NCBI GenBank assembly: GCA_032209605.1
Contig: JASFXZ010000005.1
Location: forward strand, 17,536,860 to 17,600,859
Direction: 5' to 3'
From: Mactromeris polynyma
Lineage: Eukaryota; Mollusca; Bivalvia; Venerida; Mactridae
Length of the DNA: 64,000 nt
Shown here: in pieces, positions 40,001 to 55,000 of the stretch
Numbering within the stretch: position 1 is the stretch's first letter
Layout: each line of letters starts with the position of its first letter
Made by a program: the position numbers and the translations under genes
Notes under the pieces: generated by a model
Database searches by the model: none
The model's input: the letters and a program-made list of their open reading frames with translations, nothing else
Told to the model about the DNA's origin: nothing

Positions 40001-43000
40001 AACAGAGATAATCAAAGAGGACAGCCATGGAAGGGGGGGGGTAATGGATGGAAAGATCACAGACAGTTGGCATCAATTGGCCGAAACTGGTCAGAAAATA
40101 ACCAGAATACTTCTTAAAGTGAAATGATTGCACAGGGAAAAGCATACATGCCATATCTCACACCATGAGACCTTTCCTCATGTAATTTCATGCTTCCTCA
40201 CGGTCTAACGCCGTTAGATTAAAACCTCACGTAAATTTGAACCTCCAAGAAAAAAATATAAAAAAAAACTGATAGTGCGAAATTTTGTATCTCGGACATG
40301 CTATGATGCTTCGATACTACCCGAAAATGCCGATTAAAGGTTTACGTATTATTAGCTAAGTTGACATTTTGTTGATTGGCTTTGATCAGCTGTTGATTTG
40401 CGTGTTTTTAATCACCTCAGGCAGTACATTGTTTGTTAAAGCGGTGATCATCTTATTGACAGGAAAGGTGTTAATCTTTATTTTAGTACATACCATTTTA
40501 AGACCAAACAGAACAAAAGATACAAGCAAACATGTTTATTTATAACAATATATACAAAACAATGTCATTGTTATTATTCTTACATTCATAATAAGGAAAA
40601 GATTAATGGAGTGATAAAGAATATTTGAGTAATTTGGCAAACCAGCTAGGCTATACCATTAAATGGTCCTACCAGGCTTAAAGAAGCCGACAGCCAACCC
40701 GGAACGCACAGAGTTTGATTCAGTCCAAAACTACGCGACTTGCCTAGCTATATAACCAGCTACAAGCAAAAAATCGATTATATTCCAAAGCAAAATCGAA
40801 AATTGCTAATATCCAAAATCCAATCCGCGGTATTAATCCAACCGCTAATATAATCCAAAATGCAATCCGCGGTATCAATCCAACCGCTAATATAATCCAA
40901 AATGCAATCCGCGGTATTAATCCAACCGCTGATATAATCCAAAATCCAATCCGCGGTATCAATCCAAACCGCTAATATAAATTCAAACTGCTATAATCGG
41001 TCAGATTCCAAAAATGATGAAAAGAGCTTGGAGTTACCAAATATAGATCCGGGCAAAACCCACCTCTCATAAGATTAAATTTTAGTATTAATCCAGTGGT
41101 AACTCCCCAACGTAGGGTATCTCAGCAAATTAGAGCCTACGAAAGGTTGCGACCCCTAGACCATTTTACTACTACCATGCTAATAATAAATTAAAATGTT
41201 TGTCAACCAAAAATGGATGTTTTGCCCAACAATACCATGGTTATAAAGAATGTGCATTCCAGGCTGACTGTCAGCCACATGAATGTTTTCCCCCATTGCG
41301 ACTTCCTCTAACCTGCCATCATATTTTACACCTGAAAATGTAGTTACAATGTTCAATGGCAATTCAATATTAACTAAAAGCATACTATCACACAGTAATG
41401 AAACAGGATAAAAGTATAATAAGATACAATTAATGTTCACAATTAACCAGATATCTAGCACTTTGTTCTTCACTGGTGAGCTCATAACAACAGGATTTAA
41501 AATTGTGTTGTTGTCTTGGCATCTCATATATCCATTGGCTGTTGAGACTTAGTTGTTGGTCTCTTGTGACAAGTAACCCGCAAACAAAACATGTTGTGAA
41601 TGCACTGAAATTATACAAAACAAGAGCCGAGAAACAAGCCACAATTTACATACATATATATAATACACTAGTATTATGACAAAGGGTGTGGTAGGTGGGC
41701 TTTAAACTTCTTAGCAGCCGATTTTACTTAAAAAGGAAGTGTAAACTTGACATGCGCACCGTTTCAATAAATGAAAACCAAAGAGGCCGAAAGTAGGCAA
41801 ATCTTTTACTTTTCTCACAAAGGACCTGTTAATCTAACAGTGCAACGTTTGAATTGCAAACAAAACATCAGGACCTAAAGCAAAATAGTAAACAAATAAA
41901 CTTGATTATTTCTTAATGAAATAATCTGCCATATTTGTTAATGCAGGGTTTTCCCTGATGCTCAAATTTGTGCGTTTTGACGTACGTTTTGGCTTAATAA
42001 AAAACCTGAAAAATTCTTACTTTGATCCGTAATTTAGCCTACATGTATATCCATCATGCGTAATTCCCATGAATCAAAGAATCAAAATGACACTTTAAAA
42101 AGCAATGTTCACACAATAAAAGCATTAACTGTTACTATAGAATATTAAATTTATTGGTATTTAAAACTTCAAAACTCGGTGAACTGAGGCAATTAATGAT
42201 AAATGTCACGTAGGCAAATGTTAGACAGGCAATTACTGCTAGCTGTGACGTAATACTGTACTCTCTGTGACGTAAAACCGTCGGGCAGATCAAAGGGGTT
42301 AGTTTGGAAGATATTTTAGGATAGCGAGTGGAAGTTTAGACACATCGGCTTTGATCAAAGGTTAGAAAACTGCTATTGGGTACCGTACTTATTCTAATAG
42401 ATGCATATAAGACTTAAAAATATGTGATTTTTTTTCCTTTATTAAACACCCACTCCTCTCAAAATATTCGGTAGATGTTATAATGTATACAATATTTGCA
42501 TACCAGTATGACTTGCCTTTGAGTAGCATATCTGGTCACTTGTATAAATCACCCCCAAATTTTACACATGACCCCCAAATGAAGGATGAAGGTTACGACA
42601 AAGTAACACTGTAATTACACGTGAAAGCAGTTGTGGGGTAATGTAATTTAGTGTTGGTGTGTCTTTTAGTCACAAATATGAGTAAAAATTAATTGGTTGT
42701 GCGACTGCATATATTCATTTATGATGATGATAATTAGTTTTTCACAATATAAGGTTATTTTGATATTAAAATACTTAAAAATGAGTTTAGAAAGCTGTAT
42801 TAAGCGCCCCCAAAATTCGCGATTTACACTCTCACTTATTTTCCACAAATGTCACTTAAAAACAACCCTGCTGAGGAAAATCTCACTTATTGACCATCTG
42901 AAAATATGGCGTGTATGGAAAAGGGAAATATAACATACATTCAAAACACTAAAATAAATAATTGCCACACAGCGAATTACAGCCTTGTAACTGTCAGTAA

Positions 43001-46000
43001 AAAACTGAAGGTTCAAATTGATCTAACAGCTAGTCAACCTCACATTCGCTATATCGTCATTGATTTCCAACACATACACATAAATAGACTAAGTAGGCAG
43101 TAAATTATCATTAAAATAAATTAACCATTTCCGGTACGTACATAATAACATACACACTGTTTATATTCCAGTAAATAAGGAAACAAATCTTAGATACTAG
43201 TGAGGTCAGCTAGCTGCTGTTAATCGATTGAAACTCCCAGTAATTGTATCGACAGTGCGAAGGCTGTAGATCGCTTTATTGTTATGATATCTACTTGTGT
43301 TAAGATATATGTTAAGTACCCCTTTCCCCAGGTGCGGTTCCTTTGCTTGGTATGGTGTTTGTGTACCCCCCCCCCCTTCGGCATATTGTTCCTTGCTTTC
43401 TTGGCTTGTTCCGTGATGTATTCCATTCATTAACATTTCCCCTACCATGTTGTTCTCTTTAGTTTTTTATGTTCAGCCAGGCTATTACTTGCGCCCCTGT
43501 TCACATTAGTGTTTGCCTTTGCACCTCAGAGCCGGATGTTTTTAGGACTGTTGTTTTCCCGGGATTCTGTGTGGGAAGACATTTTCTTGTGTATGTGGCG
43601 TTCCCAGTAGCAACTGTATCTATCCTCCATTAAGATTGATAATTGTATATGGTAATACTTTTAATTCGAAAATGCGCAAGTCATTATTATGATGATCGTA
43701 ATGTGTAACAGCTTATCTAAAGTTAAATAAAGTGATTGGTTTTATTTAGTGATGTCAATATTCAGTTATATTGCCAACCGGTCAAACTTTTAATCTTTCG
43801 AACGGTTAACCGAATGTGACATTGGATAGTATTATATTTCTGCTAAGTACTGAGCATAATTCATAAGAACAAAAAGAAATATCAATCATTTCAATTAATT
43901 TTAAGGAAATATCATTTTTTATTTCAAACATTATTATATGATATTTGATAAATTGACATATTCCAAATCACATTAAATTTAACAGACGGTTGCAATCTAT
44001 TAGAATACAACAATGTTAAAACAGAAAGTTCAGTACAATAACAAAATCATTGTTTTGCCTATTTAAATATGGCTAAATTCTCGAACACCCAAAGTTTTCC
44101 GACTGTTATATGAAACAAACGACAATTAAATGACATTTTCATTAAATATGAAAATGCATACGTGTCGAACTGTTAGTTGCGGATTATCGATTTTGCCCCA
44201 TTACGCTACGGTTTCACACCTTTCAGGGACAAGGTATGGAGATTGTTACTACGGATATCTTGCAATATATTTCTCGTTTTTTTTCCAAAATGAAAACCAT
44301 ATGTTTTTTGTAAAAATAAACGATTAACCGGTTAGTGATTTTACTAACTGATAATCGCATGTTCGAATGGTTAACCGGTTAATCGTTTTGTTAATAGTTT
44401 TAATTGATAATGTTTTTATTTTTCTTATCTCATGCATGAATTCTTTGCAGTCCCCATCCCTACTTATTCTTCAACTCGGACAAATTCACCTTTACATTCC
44501 TGGGTTTTAATATTGAACGAGCCTCTGGAAATCTGATTGACCAACAAACAGGAACTGTTTTAGATAGAGGTATCATGGCACAGAATCTGTATGATGCTCT
44601 TGTAAGAAACCACGTCCCTCTGCGGGAAAACTTTGATGCACTTCCTAGGTATGTTTATGGACAGTTTGAATTAATTTTGTCATAACAAAGTTGAAGATCT
44701 GCAAAGTTCAACTGTAAATTAGTTTTTTTATAACAATTGTCCTTTTGAAACCTCGGCATTTCAGTCATGCAAGAAATGTGTGTTTTAGAAATCATCATTT
44801 TTAAATCTTTTGGAGACTATTGGTTTGCTCTATGGCCATTCCTGTCAGTAATTATTTTATCATAATATTGTAAAGTGTTTGCTGTATATTGACAGGGATC
44901 AGAAAATCCTGAAGTTATGTAACGTGATGGGTATAGATAACTCTCATGATCCGGATGATTCCTATGAGCTGACAACAGACAATGTGAAGAAAATTCTTGC
45001 GATCTACATGAGATTTAGGCAAGTACTTTTTACTTCAGTGAATGGATGAAAACATATTTTGTTTCTCTGATATTGTAAAAGTTTCCCTCGGAACTGGAAC
45101 AACATGTGAAACATCAAAGTATGTATTGCTATGTGCCCTAATGTATGCTTATTGTAATCAATGCAATCATGTGTATGCATTTGTAAGCTCTTATATATAC
45201 TGCTCAACTTTCTCTAAAGTTGCTAAATGAACAAAAGTGGAGAAACACACGCTTGTGATGAAAAGCTGTTTGTTCAAGCAAAACGGATTAAATGAATCAT
45301 GGGATACCAATAAAACTGTATACACTTGAACGGCGAAGCATGTTTAGATGGTATGTCCTGTGCATTCCTGTTCATGAGCATTTGTCAATTACTGATGATT
45401 GTAAGCGCATAACATTTCCTACTCAACTTCATCATTTATGTGTATATATTACAAACAACTGTTTTTTTGTGAAATGAGAATTTCCATCTATAGTATACAA
45501 CTTTAGTAGATTGTCGCAAATGAATCATGGCGTTGTAATAAAAAATTACACTTGTGAACGGTAAAACATGTTGGGATTGTATGTCCTGTGCAAAAATTAG
45601 GGTTGTATCGTCATGGTCAATGGCACGAGCATTCCACTGCATGGGCGTTTGACACATATGATTGTTAGTATATGTGTTTTTTGTGTATTTCAAATTGTGT
45701 TCGACATCATTATTTATGTGAAATAATATCTTGTCAATGAGAATTTTCATATATTTTATCAAATTTTAGATGTGATATTCCTGTAATTATAATGGGAGAG
45801 ACAGGATGTGGTAAAACTCGTTTGATAAAGTTTATGTGTGCCCTGCAAATTCCACCTGGAATGGAAGTCAACAATATGATACTGATGAAGGTACTGTACC
45901 ACTTACTTCGAATAAAGTCCGTTTGTTAGCTTTTATGGATTAGTAATAGTTGCTACCTACATAGCCAATGTATGTGTATATGTTAAAAATCAATTACCAT

Positions 46001-49000
46001 ATCGCATTTAAAGTATGAGATTGACTATTTGTTAAATCGATTTAAACCCACAGTACTTTCACTGAGAGTTCCAAGGCTGTAAATCGCTATGTCGTTATTA
46101 TTTCAATTTATGTCTTTATATGAAATCTTAATTTCCATTTCCCCAGTTCTTTGACATGATATAATATTGGTGTCATTTTCTCTGCCATGTTTGGCTTTCT
46201 TCGCTTGTCCTGTTGTGTATTCCATCCACTCATTTCCTTTCCCCTTTATCATCCCCTTAAATATATCATGTTTGTATTTGATAGTCAGCCAGGTAATTAT
46301 TTTCTTCCCCATTGCCATAGATATGTGTCCTTACACCTCTTCAATCCCTAATGTTTCGTAATTGTCTTGTGTTCCCTGTAACATCTTGATTTATGTAAAT
46401 TTGCAATTCTCATATATTACACTTAAACTGTTGAATCAGTTCAACTTTTTGGCATAGTTCAAACTTTGATGCATAATTATGTTTGGCAATAAACCGGAAC
46501 GCATCAAGATTTAGCTGGACACGTTCAAATCTCATTTTTGTTGTATACTGGTATAGGTACATGGTGGTACGACACATGCAGATATTGTACATAAAGTGAG
46601 AGAAGCTGAGGAGGAAGCAACAAGAAATAGAGAGGAGTTTGGAGAACATATGTACACTGTGTTGTTCTTTGATGAGGCTAACACAACTGAAGCAATTGGA
46701 CTAATCAAAGAGATAATGTGTGACAGAAGTATGGGTGGAAAGAAACTCAAACTCTGTGAAAATCTGAAGATAGTTGCAGCTTGCAATCCATATAGAAAGT
46801 ATGTCAATGTTCTCTATATGCGATTTGTTGATGTTTGTAAATCTGCCAGCTGTTTAATATGCAAGTGACATGTCAGTGTGTGATACATTGGAAGTGTTAA
46901 GCTTTATAATGAATTGATTGGATACATAACTGTGTATGCCCCCGCTATGAAATGGCGGAAGGACAAATAGTGTTACCCCTGTCCGTTTGTCCATGTCATG
47001 AGATGATCATTATAAGAAAAGGATGTGTCACGATCAAACATTGTGCCCATTTCTAAACCGTCATGGTCTCGGCGCATAGGCAGTGAAAGAATAGATTCCT
47101 GTGCAGATCTTTGGTGTTTACTGTGGGATTTGGCAAAAATAATAAGATAATTTGTCGCATGCAACAGTGCACACTGATTTAACAAGTGAACATTATTCCT
47201 TCTTTGCTAATATTATGCACAGACAAAATTTCAACATTTAATTACTGTGATGGGTATGAATGTCTTCTTTGCTAATTCAATGAAGTTATTTTTATCTGTT
47301 GGTATATGTCTTCAATAAAATAGTCGAACACCTTTTTAGCCTAAATTCATGTGTACTTAACCTGATATTAACAAGTATGGTATTTCTGTTCGCAATGCAC
47401 TGAACAACATCTGCTTCCACATGTCATAGATGTATAAAATACAGCATTTCTTGCACATATTCTAATTTGGTGAAGGCTTTTACTGCATGTCGCAGTCAAT
47501 TTAGTACCGTATTATATACATACATTACCTAACTGCATTGTAGTTGACCTTAATCAAATTTATAGAGGCACTAAAACATGAAAAAACTTTAAGAATTTGT
47601 AAAATTATGTTCCATCCATGCATGTGTGGTGCGCCCGGAAACTCAATGTAACAAACTCATCAACCATAATACATCATTCTCAACATTAGATTTTAATCCT
47701 TACTTTCAATTTCAAAAAAACTTTTGTGTGTCCTTTTGGACACCTTTCTAATCAATGATCATTTCACATTTACGGTAGTTATACCAAATGCATTAGAGAT
47801 ACTGTCAGTTACATAATAATTTGTTCTTTTTTAATTGTCTTTATTTTATTACGTGTATGTTTATTTTCTAGGCATTCGGATGAACTGATAAAGAAGTTGG
47901 AACAAGCAGGTTTAGGATATCACGTTGATGCTGATGAGACCACTGACAGATTGGGTCGTGTACCCATGAGACGTCTTGTATACAGAGTACAACCTTTACC
48001 ACATAGTATGTTACCTCTTGTTTGGGACTTCGGACAATTGAATACACAAGTTGAAGATCTATACATAAGACAAATGGTTCGAAGATATGTAAGTTTGATT
48101 GCCTCAGATGTTTGAAGTTTATTTCTCGAAGATGTTTTCATAAACATGACATTGTTTGTCTTTTCCATTATCCATAAGTGACAATGTTCAGGAAGCATAA
48201 CATATTTGGGGTTATTCTCTTTGTTGCTCTCAGATAATTTATATTATTATTGCTGGTGACTCTGCTATGTGTGATATTACTGATCTCAATGCGGTTGATG
48301 ATACTGTGCAATCAATTTCTTAAAGATGATGCTTTTCTGAACTTTCATGACCATTTAAATAGATTTGTTAAACAGAAACTTGTGTTGAAATCTAACTGAC
48401 GTTGTGTACATGAATATAACATGATTTTTGTTGTATTAATGTCTTCCATCAGATTCATGAAGATATGTTACCAGACACTAATGGACTTGTAGAAGTTGTG
48501 AGTGCTATTCTTACAGCATCACAGGGTTACATGAGAGATCAGAAGGTTTGTTTCTGTGATACATAATCTTGTTAGTGTATAGTTCTTAGTTATCCGGTTG
48601 CTGTATAGCACCGCACTGTGTACTCTGTTTTCTGTCATGATTGTGAAACATTTTACCTATCACAATACTGAACAAACAAGTAATGAATAAAGATGCCTCC
48701 TGAGAATTAACTATAAAAAAACACGCTAGGTCCATAGTGACTCTGTCCAAAAATATTTGACAGTTGATGAAATTGACTGTCGAATCACGGACCTAGCTTA
48801 TAATCATAATCTATGTGTCTACGTATTTGGTCCTAAGCATTGTTAAAACAAAAAATATAAGAAAATAATATCACTGCCACAAACATTACTATGTAACACA
48901 AAAGCCGAAACAAAATGGATTTTTAACTTGTATCTAATTTCTCACCCGCGAAATATATGACACCATTTATTAATTAACATTATTTACGAAGGAGAATTTC

Positions 49001-52000
49001 AATTTTTGTTTTCCGTTTGTTTGGCGTCTAACTTGCCTTCAACTTTCATCAGTTCACATAACATGTTTTAAATAGAAATCGGCTGGAAAATAACCCGTAG
49101 GCTATTAGGAAATCATTTGTCTATTTTGTTTCAATTTTGTATTCATACAAATTAAGTGTCTTCTGCTACTCATATGTTCTGGTAAAAGTAGGATTTTCTG
49201 AAATTGTGATCCTAGTAATAAGAAAGTTTTGTATTATGACCAGGATGAATGCAGTTTTGTGTCACTTCGTGATGTTGACCGTGTCCTTACCGTGATGAGT
49301 TGGTTTTATCAACGAAGTAAACATAATGGAAATAATGGAACGTTATACAAACTGATGGATGAGAAACTCAATTATGACAATATTGAAGTTGTTAAGGATG
49401 AAGATATTGCTGAGAATGATGAAGGAGAGAAAGATGACATAATACATCGAAGGGTAAGCTGTTTCATTGTTTATATTGAGGTAGTTCGATCAGCAACTAT
49501 TGTGACTATGGTGATTATGGTTGGATGATAAAACTCAATCTAGTTCATCTATGGTCTAGTTACTCTGGTCACTCTTAGAATTTGGAGGGTTGAAAACTCT
49601 AAAGAGGTGTTCCGAATATCAACTATAGTTCAACCGTACTAAATCGGTGGTTGAACCATAGTTATAGTATTCAAACCTCCAAGTTCGAAGAGTGACCAGA
49701 GTAACTATACCATAGATGAACTAGACTGAGTTTTATCATCCAACCATAGTCACCATAGTCACTATAGTTTCTGATCAAACTACCTCATAATACAACGGTT
49801 TTGTAAAGGTTTGTTCAAATTTATAACAGGACTAGTGACTCTTAAACGTCAAAATAAAAGAAATATCAACTGGCTTATTTAATGAGTAAGGCGGACCCAA
49901 CAAGTTACCGAACATGTTATATACCAAAGTGTTCGGGACATACTGAAGATTACCAGACTATCAGCTTAAATTGATAATTGTTGGTGCTGGCCAAGAAATT
50001 CATGATGGCATCTATCATGGCTGCCGTTTTATTAAACGGGATTGAGTTTTAAAGTAAAATCTATATGTGTACTTCAATTAAACATTTAGAAAAAACATTT
50101 TATATTCAATAAAAAGATGGGGGCGGGGTTATATTCAAGGTCACTCACTCAAGGTCAAGTTCAGTGTCAAAAGGTAAACGATTTCATTGGTTACCATGGA
50201 GAAATCAAAAATTCAAATTGACATTAGCTCAGATGTGAATGTGGCCAAAGTGACTCTAAACTTCAAAACCTACATTTTGGTGCAAATTGTACTGAGTGAA
50301 TTGCCATACTGGTATGTCATGTGTGATAGGATTTACTTTATGCAAGTAAACAATTTTGTCCCTACATTGATATACGTGTATATATTGACTTCTTTGATAA
50401 ATAGCATGTAAATTGCAGCAAGACCATAGAGTTGATAATGTGACAAGGTCATTGATCCTAGCCCTGGGTGTGTGCTACCATGCTTGTTTGAAAACTAGAC
50501 CTGAGTACCGCTCACATATTGCACGTTACTTCCGTGCCCCTTGCCTTTTACCAGACGGAGCGGACCAAATGAAAGATGAAATTGAAAGGTACTCTAGAAT
50601 ACTATTTATATTGCTTGTAGGATTGCACTGATCTTCAATCTTATCAGTTTGTTCCGTATAAAATCAATAAGGAAGTTTTGCAGGAAATGACGCATATAAA
50701 GTGCACAGCCACTACAAGGATACATAAAAACAAAATGATGGGTAATTAAGCTAGTTATGGCAGAAATCGTATTGACTTCCAAAATTTACTTTGAATGTAA
50801 TTATGATTGGACGATTTATGGTCTTGCAGTTAGTTCATTGTTGCACAGTATCTTCTTAAGAATAATTTGCAGGACTTTTTCTATAGCATCATCGCAGCTA
50901 AGGTTACAGTGTAGTGTTTGTTATCCCTTGTCTTGTCGCATTCCGATAGTGGTCATAGTTTCACTTGGTGAATTCAAAACCCCATAATGCTGTTAAGCAG
51001 AATATTAACTACTGCAAGCATGTGTTTTATACAATCTGTGTATTTCCAGTTGCCAGGAAGTGTGTTTGGATCATGTTCAACTGGAGAAAAACATTGCACG
51101 TAACATGGCTTTGAAGGAAAATGTATTCATGATGGTTGTATGTGTAGAGTTACGTATTCCATTGTTTCTTGTTGGCAAACCTGGAAGCTCCAAATCTCTA
51201 GCCAAAACTATCGTGTCAGATGCCATGCAGGGTAATGCTGCAAGACAAGATCTGTTTAGAGAATTGAAACAGGTAATGCAATATGGAATATGTGAGTGAT
51301 TGTGTGAGATGTATTTCTTTTCTGTATAAAAATAGAAATATCAGTCATATTTGTTGATTAAAGCTCACTGAGTTATCAGAATACATGTATGTGTAAATGT
51401 CAAAATGTTTCTTTATTTAATATAATTTGTGCTCCCACCCAGTGGGAGACGACTAGATTTACGGTCCGTCCAACTTAAGTTTGTGTCCCTCATTTCAATA
51501 GTATTCGACATAAAGTGTCGAAACAGCATAAGACTATTTATCATCATATGAAATTGCCCACCTGTATTTGTAATAACGATTGATGTAATAAAAACATTAT
51601 TATGCCCCTTGATTAAGTGGGGGGCACATGTGTCCTATAGAAACATTTATAGTTAGGGCATCAAATATTTACTCCACAGTCCTCTCTTCAATTATTCTAC
51701 AGTATCCTGATAGGAGACTAATTAGACTGTGAACACCATTTCCATTCGGGTTATTTGGACACAAATGACATCTGTCTACTTCAACATGAAATTACTGCAT
51801 GAATGATTTGTTTTATCATTTTTATATGAATGTAAAAGTTGTAGGTATAATGTTTACAAGATTTAACTTCGCTTTTGACTCAAATTCTCTACAGTAGATA
51901 CCAATCATTGTTTTCAATTTCAATATACTTAGCAGGAGCATCCGTGTTGTATGAACATATTTCTATTTCTCATCTCTATATTCTATCTACGAGATCTATA

Positions 52001-55000
52001 TTTGAATTTTATTTCCGAAACAATAAATAAAATAACTGCATGGTTGACTAAACACAACTTAATATGTATTTCTATGTTTGACCGAATTAAGTAATAAATG
52101 AATGCATATAATTTCCTTCATGTTTTCTTCAAAATGATGCGTTGGAAGTGTGAAATAGTGTAGAGTAACATCTATAATGACTGATGAATATAAACTTTCA
52201 TATATAAATTTCATTAACTATGAGAACTATCTATTTTCAGGCCCAGATGGTATCATTTCAATGCAGTCCCTTGTCAACACCAGATGGCATTGTTGGAACA
52301 TTCAGACAATGTGCCCAATTCCAGAAAGACAAAGATTTAAATACATTTGTCTCTGTTGTTGTTCTTGATGAAGTTGGTCTTGCTGAAGACAGTCCCAGAA
52401 TGCCTCTCAAGGTAAACTATCACTGTAATTATGATAATACTATTATTAAGAATAAATACTTTATTTCAAGATACTGAATATTTAAGACAATGGTTTTCAC
52501 TTCCACAATGTCTTTGCCTTTTATTGACTGTAGCATAATTTAAACTTTGCTAATTAGGAACTGGACAGTTATGCAGCTTTTGTCCGGAAACAAACTAAGT
52601 ACCATGTGTAACAATGATAAGTATTGTTATTCACATATATATTGTTTTTTTTATTTTGTTGTGGTAGACTCTACATCCACTGTTAGAAGATGGTTGCCAA
52701 GGTGATGAAAAACCAGAGAAACACAAAAAGGTGATGTTCTATGTCATACAATCATTAATTGTGTAGTTTGAATTTTAAGTCACATTAGTCTTGTGAGGTA
52801 TGTATGAATAGAAAAGGGCCACTGTAGTATTGAGAGTCTGTATCTAATAGTTTTTGTTTGAACTTCGGCGAATATAATTGTTTATTAGCACAGAAAACAT
52901 AATCTAAATGTAATGTTTCGTACTTTGGCTTCTGTTGATCGCTAAAATTACTTATGATTCATATGTAATTTATTTTCAGGTTGGCTTTATTGGTATATCT
53001 AATTGGGCTTTAGATCCTGCCAAAATGAATAGAGGAATCCTTGTGCAAAGAGAAGTTCCTGACCTTGAGGAGCTGAAAAACAGTGCTTTGTAATTACATT
53101 ACTTGTATATTTTTTGTGACTGCTTACTTGTTGGTGAAAAAATACAAAAAAACTTACAACTACTAAACGTTTGTCTGACATTTTGAAAATTCTGTTGATG
53201 TTTGTTTGTTGTTTGTCAGTAATTATATTTTACTAGAATGGAGTTATACTACTGAATATTATCAAGTCTTTATATCTATTGAGAAATTAAATTTGTTTTT
53301 AGAGGAATTTGCCAGACGGAATATGAAATAAGTAACTGGATTTCACCATTGATTGAACCAATGGCGGTCTCGTATCTAGAAATCTTCAAGAAGGCCACAA
53401 AGGAAATGAGAGAGTTCTACGGTTTAAGAGACTTTTATAGGTAGGGGTTTATAGATTTGGAAATATTTGTTCTGTAGCTTCAAACTGTTGGAGGACACCT
53501 ACCTCCATGAGTAGATGACCGAAAAGAAAGAAAATTTTGCTCTTCCAATTCTTACCATAATTATGGCATTTTGTTAGTTTTTTATCACCCCGAAATGAAA
53601 TTACCCCATCCATGCGTTCGTCCGTCCGTCCGTCCATCCATTCGTCCGTCCGTCCGTGTATAAATCGTTTCCAGTCCCGAACTGTGTTGTCTAAATTGAT
53701 ATTTTACAATAACTTTGCGTAGGAACATTTAATCTTCACAAAGATTATCACCATAAGAAGATGATGCGAGCAACAGTACTTTATTTAGCCAAACTGACAG
53801 AATTTCAATGTATGGATTATGCTTATGATATTGATACACTTTTGTTTATTTTGATTATGTAATATAACTAGATCTAACTACTGAGCTGTATCAAGAGTTT
53901 AAAAAATTGTATATATTGTGAAATTAGAGTAGTATATTTCAAGGTTGTGAACTTATTCGAAATCAAATGTTAAAACAGGAATGTCATATTTGTATGCTTA
54001 AACTGATTGTTTGGAATAAAAATATTTTTTTCAGTTTGGTGAAAATGGTTTACAGTTTTGTTGAAAAATCAAAAAATAAACCAACATGGTTTGAAATGTT
54101 GCATTCTATTAAAAGAAATTTTGGTGGACTTGATCAAGTTAATCCTGTAGAAAGTTTCAAGAGCCATTTATCTACCAAGATTCACATTGAGCATGAGGTA
54201 AGATTGACCTGAGCAATATGACATGATCTCAATTGTCCACAATTTTTCTTTTAAGCAATAAAACACAATGAAATTACCAAACCTTTAGGTATATATGCAT
54301 TTCTTGCCCCTTACTAGGTAATTAAAATTATACTGCCTTCTTGTATGCACCATAAGAATTGAGAACTATATGAACCCAAAGAAAAGTTCTCTATTTAACA
54401 GCTTTTTCCTAAAATTACTTTTCATTATGGACTTGAAAGTGTTTAAGCTTTGAGAAGTTTATATTGAAATCATTAAAATTAACACTGATTACATTTTATT
54501 TTTTTCGAACCTGCTTGCTGTGAACTCAACATAGTCGCCACAATGGCGGTTCAGTGTATGTGCGTCTGTGCGGCAAGATTTGATTTTGTCCGAACCATTA
54601 TTCTGTCAATTATTGGGGGATTATTCAATTATTTAGCACACAATATTCACCACAATGAGACTGTTGGTAACGTTCAAGTCTCGTTCCTAAAGTCAAGGTC
54701 ACATTTGTAGGTGAATCGTCAAAACCATTTTTCCACTATATCACTAAAGTCATTTATTGTGGTAGGTCAACGGTAACAATGGGTATATTAGATATGCACT
54801 ATATAGTAATATACTAATCGTTTTATAATAAGCGAGCTCAACATGCTGCTGTTGGGCGTTTAGTTCCTTTTTCATGCACAATAGATAAGCTAGTCACATT
54901 ATATCTCTTGAACAACCATTTTTGCAGTTTATAAAATCTTTTGTTACTCTCTTTTGTACCACAAATAAGACATTTTGGACTTCATGTGATGACCTCATAT

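Noticed and set aside
41180..41642. Overlapping minus-strand ORFs of 115 and 70 codons as a possible gene.
   Set aside because: They are in different frames, lack recognisable domains or splice partners, and lie inside an insertion; listed only as contents of that insertion.
44445..44465. The first bases of exon 23 (TCCCCATCCCTA) look like a hAT terminus (TAGGGATGGGGA) next to a possible hAT-like element.
   Set aside because: The same bases encode SPHPYL, a conserved RNF213 motif that completes RRTWES from exon 22, so the resemblance is coincidental.
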